The notes under the pieces were generated by a model. The model had not been told where the DNA came from and did not search any database. It saw only the letters and a list, made by a program, of their open reading frames with translations. DNA of 64,000 bases, taken from Fictibacillus arsenicus. GTDB lineage: Bacteria; Bacillota; Bacilli; Bacillales; Fictibacillaceae. The number at the start of each line of letters is the position of its first letter. The first letter of the stretch is position 1. The stretch covers positions 496,001 through 560,000 of the forward strand of contig NZ_MQMF01000001.1 in assembly GCF_001999465.1 (NCBI RefSeq), given 5' to 3'. Below are positions 9,109 to 16,515 of the stretch, one piece after another. The translations under genes and the position numbers were made by a program.

Positions 9109-9116
9109 CACATAGG

Positions 9117-9902
9117 TTATTCAGGCTTTTGTATGATATCAGCACCGACGTATTCTTCACTAAGCTTTTTAAGCTCTCCACTGTCCTTGAGCTTCTTTAA
9201 AGCTTTATTAATTGCTTTTAGCAGTTCTTTATCTTCTTTTTTAACAGCAATCGCTTGTTCACTCGTACCTAATTGCTCTTTCTCTACAATTTTGAATCCT
9301 TTTTCGATCGCTTGTTTACCAGTGATTGCATCTGTAATAACAGCATCATGTTTTCCTTCACTTAAAGCACGCAATGCTGTTGCATCACTGTCATAGTTTT
9401 TAATCTGATCCGTGAAATCCTGAGCAGATTTTTCATAGGTAGAACCTTTTGAAACAGCAACTTCTTTTCCTTTTAAATCTTCTTTAGTCTTAATATCACT
9501 GTCCGGTCTCGTAAAAATGACTGGACCTGAATAATAATATGGCTCGCTGAAATTCACTGCTTGTTTACGATCTTCAGTGATTGTATGGCTCGCCACTGCT
9601 GCGTCAAAACGATCTGCCTTTATTGCAGAAACTGCACCATGAAACTTAAACTTTTCTGGAACAGCCTTTAGGCCAAGTTCGTCTGCAATTGCTTTACCTA
9701 CTGCTACATCATATCCTGTTAATTCACCATCCTTATCAACAGAACTGAATGGAGGAAACTCCCCAGACACTATAAAATTAAATTCCCCTTCTTTTTTCAA
9801 CTCTGGTCCACCGTCACTTGATTCACTGCTGCCACATGCAGCCAGTACCATCATTGAAAAAATGACTGCTAAAATACTAATCTTCTTTTTGAAATCCTTC
9901 AT
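9117..9902 (-). CDS. Polar amino acid ABC transporter, substrate-binding lipoprotein
   Basis: The 261-residue form starts at ATG 9902 behind AAGGAGGATAAGA. The lipobox VLAAC places the lipidated Cys at residue 23. The mature part is a family 3 binding protein with GEFPPFSSVDKDGELTGYDVAV, the usual ligand-pocket Arg region TITEDRKQAVNFSEPYY, and AVKKEDKELLKAINKALKKL near the end. It delivers a polar amino acid to the permease/ATPase encoded downstream. A longer frame start 19 codons earlier has no ribosome site. Confidence 0.92.
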   Translation of the reverse strand: MKDFKKKISILAVIFSMMVLAACGSSESSDGGPELKKEGEFNFIVSGEFPPFSSVDKDGELTGYDVAVGKAIADELGLKAVPEKFKFHGAVSAIKADRFDAAVASHTITEDRKQAVNFSEPYYYSGPVIFTRPDSDIKTKEDLKGKEVAVSKGSTYEKSAQDFTDQIKNYDSDATALRALSEGKHDAVITDAITGKQAIEKGFKIVEKEQLGTSEQAIAVKKEDKELLKAINKALKKLKDSGELKKLSEEYVGADIIQKPE

Positions 9903-9949
9903 TCTTATCCTCCTTGAAATCCCATTTAGCAGGTTACCCCCACATGACA

Positions 9950-9991
9950 ATGGTAGCATGAAATGTAATCTTTCTCAATTTTCCGCAAATT
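9950..9991 (-). promoter_or_regulatory. SigA-type promoter overlapped by a CodY-like box
   Basis: On the minus strand TTGAGA (9973-9978), 17 bases, TACCAT (9950-9955) stands 48 bases before the lipoprotein start. Positions 9977-9991 read AATTTGCGGAAAATT, 13 of 15 matches to the CodY motif AATTTTCWGAAAATT, and overlap the -35 element. CodY is the GTP and branched-chain amino acid sensor that represses many amino acid uptake operons, so repression in rich medium is the likely meaning. Confidence 0.55.
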
Positions 9992-10074
9992 TACAGCGAT
10001 AAAAAAGGTGATTCCCCCACGCTCCTATGCGTTATTTACCCGTTTAAAAAAAGATTTAAACACCTAGTAAGCAA

Positions 10075-10110
10075 GCAAAAAACGCTCTTCAGCAAGAGCT
10101 AAAAAGCGTT
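10075..10110 (-). terminator. Terminator of the sensor kinase gene
   Basis: Minus-strand AACGCTTTTT pairs with GAAGAGCGTT (with G-U pairs) and runs into TTTTTTG. It lies 14 bases after the kinase stop codon. Confidence 0.7.
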
Positions 10111-10123
10111 TAATATTTTATAT

Positions 10124-11956
10124 CTATGGTAAAAGTTTAGTAGGCAGCAAGACTGTGACTGTCGTCCCAACGTCTAACATACTTTCAAATGTAATATTTC
10201 CATGGTGGTTTTCAATAATTTTCAAGCTTACCATCAGACCTAAGCCAATTCCTTTTTCTTTGTTTGAATAAAATGGTTCTCCTAATCTTGCAAGACGTTC
10301 TTCACTGATTCCAGAACCTTCGTCTGTCACTTTAATAAACACGTAGCTCTCATCAAAAGTACCGGTTTCAACAGTGATCGTTCCCCCGCACAGCATCGAT
10401 TCTATCGCATTTTTTATGACATTGATAATAACTTGTTTTATTTGATTCCCTTCGCAAAGAATTTGAGGGACATCCTTAAGCATTGTTTTAAATTGTACAT
10501 TGTTAAGATTAGCTTCTGAATCTAAAAGAGTGATCGTCTGTCTAATAAAATCATTTACGTTTCGATGCTGAAATACCGTATCTTGATGAGGTTTAGCTAA
10601 AACTAAAAATTCAGTTATGATCGATTCAATCCTATCCATTTCTGAGAGAATAATTTCACTGTGCAAGTCATCCATATCCTGTTTCATCAATTGGACAAAC
10701 CCTTTTATACTCGTGAGCGGATTTCTGATTTCATGAGCTATACCTGCTGCCAGTTCACCAACGACAGTAAGTTTGTCAGATTTTCTGAGCAGCTCTTCTT
10801 TTTCTTTCAGTTCAGTAATATCCTCAGAAATACCCGCAATTCTATAAACTTCTCCTATATCATTTGTTATTGGAAATGCTCTCGTTCTTATCCAGCGAAC
10901 TTTTCTATTTTTACTTTGAATCCGGTACTCAATCTGTGACTCGCCGCCTGCAATTGAATTAATAAATCCTTGTACTTCTGACTGGTCATCAGGATAAATA
11001 TTAGTAAATACAGATGAAAAAGTCTCTGTATATTCTATATCCCATATTTTTTGGTATGCTTTTGATACATATATAAGGTTTCGGGTCTTATAATCTTCCA
11101 TCCAAAAAACATCTTTAGCATTTTCCGCAAATTGCCGAAATCTCTCTTCACTTTCAAGAAGGCCGATCTCCATCCTTTTATTTTCTGAAATATCCCTTGA
11201 AACACCAACAATGCCTTCTACTTGCCCTTGTTCATTGTTAATAGGAGAGAGTATAGCTTGATAATATAGCCGCTCTCCGTCTCGTACATTGCTCCATTCA
11301 TATACTTGAGACTTCCCTTTTAAAACAAGCTGGCATACTTTCTCTTGGCCTTCGGCGATCGTTTCTCCAAAGACTTCTTTTAGCGATTTGCCTAAAAAAT
11401 ATTCAGGTGTAATATTATGTTTTTCCATCCATTTTCCGTAGATCCCTGTATGTATTAAATTTTTATCTAAAGTAAAAACGGTATCTTCCATAGAATCAAC
11501 AAGTGAAAGAAATCTTTCTTGACTATGACTTAAGGCTTGTTCGGTTTGTTTTCTAGCTGTAATATCTACTAACGTAATAACTACGTGGTCTGCTTCACTC
11601 TCTGTTAGGAGAATAGATTTTGTACTTACTAGAATCCAGCGAATACCATTAAGCCCTTTTCCCGTTATGCCTATTTCACAATTATTAACTTCTTTCCCCG
11701 TCTGAATAGTAGTCTGTGATGGCAGTTCTTCGAAAGAAACCTTATTCTTTAGCTGATCCATTACTTCGAATGGCATGTTATATAAAAAAGAACCTTCCAT
11801 TTCTGATTTGGAAAGCCCAAGTATTTCACAAGCTTTCTTGTTTGCAAGCAGAATACGATTTGATCGCTCCAACACGATTATACCACTGGAAACTGCCTCG
11901 TATAACGTATACATAATTTGATTATTGTCCTGTAATTTTGCTGGAGTTATTTTCAT
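10124..11956 (-). CDS. Multi-PAS sensor histidine kinase, sporulation-kinase type
   Basis: The 610 residues contain three PAS domains (about 13-125, 145-262, 270-385, the last two followed by PAC-like segments), then HisKA (398-460) with phosphoacceptor His408 in HEIRNPLTSIKGFVQLMKQ. The HATPase domain (500-605) has N box NVIKNAIESM, G1 DEGSGIS and G2 GIGLGLMVSLKIIE. No membrane segment is visible, so it is probably cytosolic. The HisKA region resembles KinA/KinE-class kinases that feed the Spo0 phosphorelay. No response regulator is adjacent, which fits an orphan phosphorelay kinase. The start ATG has a weak GGGATG site. Confidence 0.9.
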   Translation of the reverse strand: MKITPAKLQDNNQIMYTLYEAVSSGIIVLERSNRILLANKKACEILGLSKSEMEGSFLYNMPFEVMDQLKNKVSFEELPSQTTIQTGKEVNNCEIGITGKGLNGIRWILVSTKSILLTESEADHVVITLVDITARKQTEQALSHSQERFLSLVDSMEDTVFTLDKNLIHTGIYGKWMEKHNITPEYFLGKSLKEVFGETIAEGQEKVCQLVLKGKSQVYEWSNVRDGERLYYQAILSPINNEQGQVEGIVGVSRDISENKRMEIGLLESEERFRQFAENAKDVFWMEDYKTRNLIYVSKAYQKIWDIEYTETFSSVFTNIYPDDQSEVQGFINSIAGGESQIEYRIQSKNRKVRWIRTRAFPITNDIGEVYRIAGISEDITELKEKEELLRKSDKLTVVGELAAGIAHEIRNPLTSIKGFVQLMKQDMDDLHSEIILSEMDRIESIITEFLVLAKPHQDTVFQHRNVNDFIRQTITLLDSEANLNNVQFKTMLKDVPQILCEGNQIKQVIINVIKNAIESMLCGGTITVETGTFDESYVFIKVTDEGSGISEERLARLGEPFYSNKEKGIGLGLMVSLKIIENHHGNITFESMLDVGTTVTVLLPTKLLP

Positions 11957-12178
11957 TAGGCTACATCCCTGTTGATTTATTTTGAAGTTATTTTACAAGA
12001 ATTGTCTTTTCTCTATTTTTCTATTAAATACAAAAAATTACAAGTGTTATTTTTTTTGATGGGATTTGTTTTATCGAATTAGAGGTAAAAGAAAGTATAG
12101 TAATTTTCAAAGGATAGAGCATGAAATACATAAGGAATTAATAGTTTAATAAAAACAGCATTTAACGGAGGTTTTAGA

Positions 12179-12529
12179 ATGTTCCTTTATACAATTGTTT
12201 GTTTAGCAGCTTTTTATCTATTAACAAAAGAAGATTCGTTGCGGTTTAAACAAATAACCTGGACAGCTTATGGTGTCATAGCCCTAACATTTATAATAGG
12301 ATTTTTTTCGTTAAAACCAGACACTGCAACTTATATCTTCTGGGTGCAGTTCTTCTTCCTTCTTCTTGCATTGCCTGTCTTGATTCTTGTAATCAGGAAG
12401 CTTTGGCAGATTAGTAAAAACATGCCGGCATGGGTACAATACTCTGTTTCGATTCCTGTATCTTTACTTTTTGTTCTAACCCTTTGGATTTGCTGGAACA
12501 TGTTTCCGATTGTGATGTATATTTTTTGA
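12179..12529 (+). CDS. Small membrane protein of unknown function
   Basis: A 116-residue protein with four hydrophobic stretches (LYTIVCLAAFYLL, WTAYGVIALTFIIGFFSL, YIFWVQFFFLLLALPVLILVI and the C-terminal SIPVSLLFVLTLWICWNMF). A good AACGGAGG site precedes ATG. It is monocistronic with its own terminator and belongs to no family I recognise. Confidence 0.7.
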   Translation: MFLYTIVCLAAFYLLTKEDSLRFKQITWTAYGVIALTFIIGFFSLKPDTATYIFWVQFFFLLLALPVLILVIRKLWQISKNMPAWVQYSVSIPVSLLFVLTLWICWNMFPIVMYIF

Positions 12530-12582
12530 TTCTCTGTTTTTTTACTGTTGTGTTAGTTTACATCTGTATGTTTAAAATCAGC

Positions 12583-12621
12583 AAAAAAAACGCCTTATGG
12601 GAAGCCATAAGACGTTTTTTT
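12583..12621 (+). terminator. Bidirectional terminator
   Basis: ACGCCTTATGG pairs with CCATAAGACGT around GAAG, with A8 before and T7 after. It separates the membrane protein gene from the convergent gene at 12680. Confidence 0.85.
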
Positions 12622-12679
12622 GTTGTTTCTGCTGCCATGTTATCTCTGTAAATGTGCGCTCCATAAAAACAAAACGGGG

Positions 12680-12991
12680 CTACTTGTCTTTGTCTGGGGT
12701 CTGTCCCCGGGTCTGTCCCCCCTGCATCAGCGAGAGAACTTCTTTGACGATGGTATTGATCTTTTGATCGATGAAGTCGCTCCCAAAGATTTCTTTCGCT
12801 TCCTTAATAGCAGCGATAACCTCTTCTTCATAATGAATAAGATCTTCATCATCTTCTGCTTCGTTATATAAATCAATCATGGTGTCCAGACCTTCTTGCA
12901 TACGATCGATGGCATCACTGTATTTTTCACGGTCTTCTTTATTATATTTCACGTTTATCACCCACTCATCAGTTTCTCCATCTCTTTTCAC
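12680..12991 (-). CDS. Acidic helical hypothetical protein with a repeat-derived tail
   Basis: About 103 residues, very acidic (YNEAEDDEDLIHYEEEVIAA). It is predicted to be mostly helical by eye and resembles no family I know. The GTG at 12991 is chosen because AGGAAG lies 7 bases upstream; an ATG six codons earlier lacks a site. The C-terminal GGQTRGQTPDKDK is encoded by two copies of a GGGGTCTGTCCCC-type repeat and ends just after them, so the tail is probably a late addition or replaced the original end. Confidence 0.6.
   Translation of the reverse strand: MKRDGETDEWVINVKYNKEDREKYSDAIDRMQEGLDTMIDLYNEAEDDEDLIHYEEEVIAAIKEAKEIFGSDFIDQKINTIVKEVLSLMQGGQTRGQTPDKDK
12696..12721. repeat. Two tandem GGGGTCTGTCCCC-type units
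   Basis: Two adjacent copies (12696-12708 and 12709-12721) of a 13-base near-palindrome. Short GGGGACAGACCCC units are common dispersed elements in bacterial genomes. Here they overlap the 3' end of the gene at 12680-12991. Confidence 0.7.
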
Positions 12992-13130
12992 TATCAAACT
13001 TCCTAACATTCGAGAGGCGTGACTTTTTTCACTATTTTTTCACACAAAAGTATACTATAATAATTTGGTTAATATTATCTTGAAATATATTATTTTACAT
13101 AAGTGAAATGTGAAGGAAGGAGGGGTAAAG

Positions 13131-13559
13131 TTGATTCGCCGGTGGTTTCACAGAAAGCATAAATCCCTGCAGCCTGGGCTTAAAGCTCAGTCCGCAGAAA
13201 CAGCGGCAGGTCTGTGTAAGAAAGCTGCAGATCCAGACCCTGTAAGAGAGATATCTCATTTTAAAAGCAGACTAAAAGATTTCGGAATCGAATTTAGCCA
13301 AATAGCAGCAAGTACACCAAAAGAACATGAAAATAGACTTCAAGCGATTCAAGTTGCGGAAGAAATCGCGGCTGATCCTGAGATGAGAAACTACTTTTTA
13401 ACATGGAAACGTTTGCCCCTTCTTCATGATGAAAAATCACAGGTTCAAAAACTCACCATGAAAAGGCAGCGTGAATACATAACCGCACTGACATTGATTT
13501 TCATTGAAAATTATCAAGTGTTGATGCAATATGTGCCGGGCACGGGAGGAAAACACTAA
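13131..13559 (+). CDS. SigI C-terminal domain protein (sigma factor lacking its core-binding domain)
   Basis: About 142 residues. From residue about 37 (VREISHFKSRLKDFGIEF) the sequence follows the SigI C-terminal domain. It runs through STPKEHENRLQAIQVAEEIA, the KRLPLL segment, and MKRQREYITALTLIFIENYQVLMQYV, the place of the DNA-binding helix-turn-helix and end helix. Full SigI proteins have about 240-250 residues. The N-terminal sigma-2 domain that binds RNA polymerase core and the -10 element is absent, and the AT-rich upstream gap holds no remnant of it. TTG at 13131 follows AAGGAGG by 7 bases. The stop overlaps the rsgI start (TAATG), as in normal sigI-rsgI operons. It may act as a decoy or RsgI partner rather than a sigma factor; that is inference. 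Confidence 0.8.
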   Translation: MIRRWFHRKHKSLQPGLKAQSAETAAGLCKKAADPDPVREISHFKSRLKDFGIEFSQIAASTPKEHENRLQAIQVAEEIAADPEMRNYFLTWKRLPLLHDEKSQVQKLTMKRQREYITALTLIFIENYQVLMQYVPGTGGKH

Positions 13560-15079
13560 TGAACAAAGCAATTATTGTAGAAGTCAACAGCCGCCACCTC
13601 ATCGTTCTGGCTGAAGGCGGAGAATTTAAAAAGATTAAGAATACGAATCCTGCTTATACGGTTGGACAAGAAATCTCGATTCCTGTTCTTAAAGAAAAGA
13701 AAAATTCCATATTCTCTGTATTTATTAACTGGAAAACTGGAACCGCTGTAGCATTGGCCATTTTTCTGTTGTTCTTTCAAGTATTATCTCCAATGTCAGG
13801 AGAAGGAGCATATGCATACGTTGGGATGGATATGGATCCAAGTCTGGAATTAAAAATCAACGAAGATATGCAGGTCCTTGATATTTTATCTTTCAATGAG
13901 CAAGGCCATACTGTTCTTGAACATATGGGAGAATGGAAAGAAAAAGAAATTAGATATGTAACCAATCAAATATTTGAAACTTGTGAAGATCTCGGATATT
14001 TAAAAGCCCAAGAGGAAGTACTTATTACAACAACTCTTTCGGAAGAGATCCCGGAGAATAAGGAAAAAGCAATAAAGAAAAAGGTCAATGAGGTCATGAC
14101 CGAAACTGCAAAAAAGAAATCAGTTGAAATGACAACAATCGTGATGAGTTCAAAAGAGCGTGAAAAAGCTAAAAAAATGAAGATATCACCAGGCCATTAT
14201 GCTATTTATACAGCTGCAAAAAAATCCGGAATAAAAATCAGTCCAAAAGAGGTTGCTGGTCATACTCTTGAAGAAATTTCTGAAAAAGTCGGACCGATTA
14301 AAGAACTTTTAGAAGAAAATGATGAAAAAATTTCTGCTTCAACTAATACAGAAGAAATAAACCAAGTATACGAGCCTCCTCTACCAATCTTGGATGATAA
14401 GGGAGAAGAAGAAAAAGTAGAAAAAGAAAAACCCGTTTTGCCGGTGCAAGAAAAAGTAAATAAAGCTCGTAAAGAAAAAGCAGCAAAACCTAAGAATACT
14501 CATACTGTCATTGCCGCAGAACCTAAAAAGGAAGATAAAGCTAAAGATACCGTAAAAAAAGAGACGGAAAAACAAAAAAATCCGCCTTTAACTGCAGTTG
14601 TACCTGAAAAGGAAAACGTACAGTTACCTCCTAAAGATGTATCAGCCGTTGCACATCCGAAAGAGGAAAAACCAAAGGAAGAAAAACCTAAAGAGGAAAA
14701 GCCGAAAGAGGAGAAGCCTAAAGTCGATCTCCCCCCTTCTGATGATTCTGGGAATTCTGTTCCGCAAGAGCCTGAACCATCTGAAGAACCTGAATCAAAA
14801 GAATGGATTTACATTGAAATCATCATTGATAACTTGATTATTACAGTAAAAATCAAAGGTGATTCTAACCTATTAAAAGAAGATTTAAAGAAACAAACAT
14901 TAGCACTTATAAATCAAAATCATTTATTACTCCAAAACCACCCTTTGGTTGCTTCTACTGAAGAATTAAAAGGTGCATCGGTTAAAGACGAAACAATTAA
15001 TAAGAACACCTCTTGTGAAAAAGATGTTGAATCAGCTGCTGAAAACCATGTTGATATCGGCACACAAAAAGCTTCATAA
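13559..15079 (+). CDS. rsgI: RsgI-family transmembrane anti-sigma-I protein
   Basis: 506 residues: cytoplasmic RsgI N-terminal domain (1-50, IIVEVNSRHLIVLAEGGEFKK), one membrane helix (about 60-79), and the conserved periplasmic domain starting GAYAYVGMDMDPSLELKI. A long disordered Glu/Lys/Pro-rich region (about 260-415) includes KPKEE repeats, and a C-terminal segment of about 90 residues starts EWIYIEIIIDNLIITVKI. In the family the cytoplasmic domain binds the SigI C-terminal domain, and the periplasmic domain self-cleaves at an Asn-Pro. Here that dipeptide is Asp93-Pro94. The gene is coupled to the truncated sigI by a TAATG overlap with GGAGG inside the upstream gene. No carbohydrate-binding module is recognisable. 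Confidence 0.9.
   Translation: MNKAIIVEVNSRHLIVLAEGGEFKKIKNTNPAYTVGQEISIPVLKEKKNSIFSVFINWKTGTAVALAIFLLFFQVLSPMSGEGAYAYVGMDMDPSLELKINEDMQVLDILSFNEQGHTVLEHMGEWKEKEIRYVTNQIFETCEDLGYLKAQEEVLITTTLSEEIPENKEKAIKKKVNEVMTETAKKKSVEMTTIVMSSKEREKAKKMKISPGHYAIYTAAKKSGIKISPKEVAGHTLEEISEKVGPIKELLEENDEKISASTNTEEINQVYEPPLPILDDKGEEEKVEKEKPVLPVQEKVNKARKEKAAKPKNTHTVIAAEPKKEDKAKDTVKKETEKQKNPPLTAVVPEKENVQLPPKDVSAVAHPKEEKPKEEKPKEEKPKEEKPKVDLPPSDDSGNSVPQEPEPSEEPESKEWIYIEIIIDNLIITVKIKGDSNLLKEDLKKQTLALINQNHLLLQNHPLVASTEELKGASVKDETINKNTSCEKDVESAAENHVDIGTQKAS
14657..14722 (+). repeat. In-gene 15-base repeat coding for KPKEE units
   Basis: Four to five successive copies encode (K)PKEEK in the disordered part of RsgI, residues about 367-388. 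Synonymous codons vary between units, so the repeat is old enough to have drifted or is kept by selection on the protein. Confidence 0.85.
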
Positions 15080-15084
15080 TGCTT

Positions 15085-15117
15085 AAAACTCCGGAGATTA
15101 TCCGGAGTTTTCTTTTG
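15085..15117 (+). terminator. Terminator after rsgI
   Basis: AAAACTCCGGA pairs with TCCGGAGTTTT, then TCTTTTG. It closes the sigI-rsgI unit. Confidence 0.85.
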
Positions 15118-15184
15118 TTTCCCTTGCAATTATCCGTATAAACCTCTATCTATATTGGCAATAGTGATAATAGGAGGAGTGCAT

Positions 15185-15958
15185 ATGCTCAGAATTTATC
15201 ATACCTATTTAAGACTGCCTATGCTGATTAGATTAGGCATCATTCTTATGCTTATCTTATATTTGAGCGCTATTTTAGCACACTTCTTAGAAAAAGAGAC
15301 TTTTCCTACTATTTTTGTAGCCTTTTATTGGGCGGTTATGACTGCTGGGACTGTAGGTTATGGTGATTATGCTCCGTATACATTTGAGGTTAGAGTACTT
15401 GCTATTATCCTTGTATTTTCAGGCGGGTCTTTTTTAGCTTTCTCAACCGTTCACTTTGCAAGTGCTGTAATAAAGAAAGAAAATCGTTTTTTTGAGGGGA
15501 AAAATATGTATAATAGTAAAAATCATTTTATCGTTGTTGGATGGAACGAACGTGCACGCAACACGATCTATGCCATCATGGACAGTAAAGATGCCTCTGA
15601 AATTGTTCTAATTGATGATTCACTAAAATCCAATCCATTATATCAAGAAGGCGTCCATTTTGTTCAAGGAAATGCAAGTGAAGATCAAATATGGATTAAA
15701 GCGAATATTCAAAAAGCACAAATTGTACTGATAACAGCTGATGACAATTTAAAAGAATCGAATGCTGATATGAATACTATTATTTCAATACTAACTGCTA
15801 GAGGGCTTAATGAACAAGTTCTGATTCACGCTGAAATACTTACTTCTGAACAATCAACTAATGCAAAACGCGCTGGAGCGGATTATATTATACAAACTTC
15901 AAACCTGGCTGCTAATGAGATGGTTAATAGCTTATATAACAAACTCATGCAAAAATAG
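15185..15958 (+). CDS. Two-helix potassium channel with RCK/TrkA-N domain, YugO-like
   Basis: About 257 residues. Two membrane helices flank the selectivity filter TAGTVGYGDYAP (residues about 54-65). From residue about 110 a Rossmann-type RCK domain begins (NHFIVVGWNERARNTIYAI, EIVLIDDS, VHFVQGNASEDQIWIKANI). The RCK C-terminal subdomain found in longer MthK/YugO channels appears to be missing, as the protein ends after the TrkA-N part. ATG 15185 is behind AGGAGG with 7-base spacing. Beside yugN, as in B. subtilis. Homologue YugO is a K+ channel linked to biofilm formation. Confidence 0.88.
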   Translation: MLRIYHTYLRLPMLIRLGIILMLILYLSAILAHFLEKETFPTIFVAFYWAVMTAGTVGYGDYAPYTFEVRVLAIILVFSGGSFLAFSTVHFASAVIKKENRFFEGKNMYNSKNHFIVVGWNERARNTIYAIMDSKDASEIVLIDDSLKSNPLYQEGVHFVQGNASEDQIWIKANIQKAQIVLITADDNLKESNADMNTIISILTARGLNEQVLIHAEILTSEQSTNAKRAGADYIIQTSNLAANEMVNSLYNKLMQK

Positions 15959-15985
15959 ATAGGCAAACATTGCCCATCTATTTTT
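15953..15985. terminator. Bidirectional terminator between channel gene and yugN
   Basis: AGATAGGCAA and TTGCCCATCT pair around ACA, with T6 on the plus side and A-rich sequence on the other. The stem starts inside the last codons of the channel gene. Confidence 0.8.
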
Positions 15986-16389
15986 TATTTTAATAATTGT
16001 GCTTCGGCTTTTTGTACGAGTTCTTTTGCTATACCGATCCACTTTTTATCAATTGTGGCATCCGGGTCCTGGGGCTCTGAGAATTGATTTACACTCCCGG
16101 ATAAGTTTCCCGCTCCTGCATGATCATCAAGTCCAATCTGATATTTATGTGCCAATAAGAATGGCTCACCCATTTGAACAGTCGTATCTCTTTTATCAAG
16201 TTCCCCTTCAACAGCCTTAAATGGAATTCTTAAAAATGTATATCCTTCTTCATCATCCAGTTTGTAATCAAAATAGCCATGGTCATAATCCCAGTTGCCT
16301 CCGTATGAAAAACCCATGCCTTTGAGAACATCTTCCGCTTCGTTCAATGCAATCAATTCGTTTTCAAGTTTGCTTTTAATCGGTTTCAT
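15985..16389 (-). CDS. yugN: YugN-family protein
   Basis: A 134-residue protein with YugN features: ENELIALNEAEDVLKGMGFSYGGNWDYDHGYFDYKLDDEEGYTFLRIP early on, and GEPFLLAHKYQIGLDDHA in the middle. Function is unknown. AGGAGGG precedes ATG. It sits between the K+ channel and pgi, the same neighbours as in B. subtilis. Confidence 0.88.
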   Translation of the reverse strand: MKPIKSKLENELIALNEAEDVLKGMGFSYGGNWDYDHGYFDYKLDDEEGYTFLRIPFKAVEGELDKRDTTVQMGEPFLLAHKYQIGLDDHAGAGNLSGSVNQFSEPQDPDATIDKKWIGIAKELVQKAEAQLLK

Positions 16390-16479
16390 GTTTCACCCTC
16401 CTTCTTTTTCTATTGTTTATCCTTTCCAAATTATAGATAGATTATTAGATCCTTCGTTAATTCAGCTTGTTCAGCCCAA

Positions 16480-16510
16480 ACAAAAAAGCCTGGCCGTTTG
16501 ACCAGACTTT
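16480..16510 (-). terminator. Terminator after pgi
   Basis: Minus-strand AGTCTGG pairs with CCAGGCT (one G-U) followed by TTTTTTG. Confidence 0.75.
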
Positions 16511-16515
16511 TTTTC

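Noticed and set aside
13110-13559. A complete SigI sigma factor
   Set aside because: Length and content cover only the C-terminal domain; no sigma-2 sequence in any frame upstream.
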